From an uncultured Cryomorphaceae bacterium (lineage in GTDB: Bacteria > Bacteroidota > Bacteroidia > Flavobacteriales > Schleiferiaceae), in assembly GCA_937900215.1 (NCBI GenBank), contig CALCFH010000258.1:1-6394 (forward strand): DNA of 6,394 nucleotides, read 5' to 3'. The first letter of the stretch is position 1, and the number at the start of each line of letters is the position of its first letter. This document shows positions 6,065-6,394 of the stretch, piece after piece. The notes under the pieces were generated by a model that searched no databases, was not told the origin of the DNA, and worked only from the letters and a program-made list of their open reading frames with translations. Made by a program: the position numbers and the translations under genes.

Positions 6065-6394
6065 ATGCCTGGAATGGATGTTTTTGGCGCCGAAGAGCGT
6101 CATGAGGTAAATGAAGTGTTAGAGACGGGTTGCCTTTTTCGTTACAATCATGAGCATATCCGACAAGATCGTTGGAAAGCCAGAGAATTAGAGGCTGAAA
6201 CTCGAAAATATACTTCGGCTTCCTATGCCCATGCTGTTAGTAGTGGGTCTACTGCTGTGGCTGCAGCAATGGCTGCCTCAGGATTGGGTTTTGGAGATGA
6301 AATCGTTGTTCCTCCCTTTACCTACATTGCCACTATCGATGGCGTACTTCTTGGGGGCGGATTGCCTGTGTTTGCAGAAATTGATGAGAATCTT
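6065..6394 (+). CDS. kdnA: DegT/DnrJ/EryC1/StrS aminotransferase, KdnA-like 8-amino-Kdo transaminase (3' end off window)
   Basis: The first 110 residues are present and the frame is open to the edge. This is the N-terminus of a PLP-dependent sugar aminotransferase of fold type I: the opening MPGMDVFGAEER, FRYN 25-28, DRWKAREL 35-42, the cofactor phosphate-binding loop SSGSTA 59-64, GFGDEIVVPPFTYIAT 75-90, and PVFAEIDENL 101-110. The MPG-x-x-x-FG start and the FRYN...DRWK pair agree with my recollection of KdnA from Shewanella, which aminates 8-oxo-Kdo with glutamate to give Kdo8N. The catalytic lysine, expected later in the protein, is outside the window. The start is the ATG at 6065, just before the conserved PG; an upstream ATG at 6018 is out of frame. 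Divergent kdsB at 57 bp supports a role in Kdo metabolism. Membership of the DegT family is near certain; the KdnA assignment is moderate, and other nucleotide-sugar transaminases (PseC- or WecE-like) are the alternatives. Confidence 0.8.
   Translation, partial: MPGMDVFGAEERHEVNEVLETGCLFRYNHEHIRQDRWKARELEAETRKYTSASYAHAVSSGSTAVAAAMAASGLGFGDEIVVPPFTYIATIDGVLLGGGLPVFAEIDENL

Noticed and set aside
1..6394. Search for CRISPR arrays, tRNA or rRNA genes, insertion sequences, phage or toxin-antitoxin genes
   Set aside because: No regularly spaced repeats, cloverleaf-like sequence, transposase motif or terminal inverted repeats were seen; the window reads as ordinary chromosomal genes.

Overview
The window most likely comes from a member of the Bacteroidota, probably a marine-type flavobacterium. 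Four things point there: moderately AT-rich DNA; a single-chain E1 alpha/beta 2-oxoacid dehydrogenase of the kind common in that phylum; -7 promoter words of the Bacteroidota form TAnnTTTG instead of sigma-70 boxes, with no consistent Shine-Dalgarno sequences; and a small ORF resembling a type IX secretion (T9SS) C-terminal sorting domain. This placement is inference from gene content.

Layout. Bases 1-504 (minus) carry the N-terminal 168 residues of a response regulator, cut by the window edge. It overlaps by 11 bp the end of a 7TMR-DISM sensor histidine kinase (494-2686, minus), so the two form one signalling operon. A 204-bp divergent gap containing a palindrome and an imperfect direct repeat separates it from a fused E1 alpha/beta dehydrogenase (2891-4867, plus). 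A 103-bp gap and a small GTG-start ORF (4971-5249, plus) follow. That ORF converges, with a 4-bp overlap of stop codons, on kdsB (5246-6007, minus). A 57-bp divergent gap with two back-to-back TAnnTTTG words then leads into a DegT/DnrJ/EryC1/StrS aminotransferase (6065 to the window edge, plus) whose N-terminus resembles KdnA.

How the genes fit together. The kinase and regulator are an evident two-component pair with unknown signal and output. The E1 enzyme is housekeeping oxidative decarboxylation, with its E2 and E3 partners elsewhere. The right end is the most informative: CMP-Kdo synthetase beside a KdnA-like transaminase suggests that this organism makes the 8-amino form of Kdo (Kdo8N) for its lipopolysaccharide inner core, a pathway characterised in Shewanella. 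No wholly new system is evident; the Kdo8N locus and the orphan sorting-domain-like ORF most deserve follow-up.
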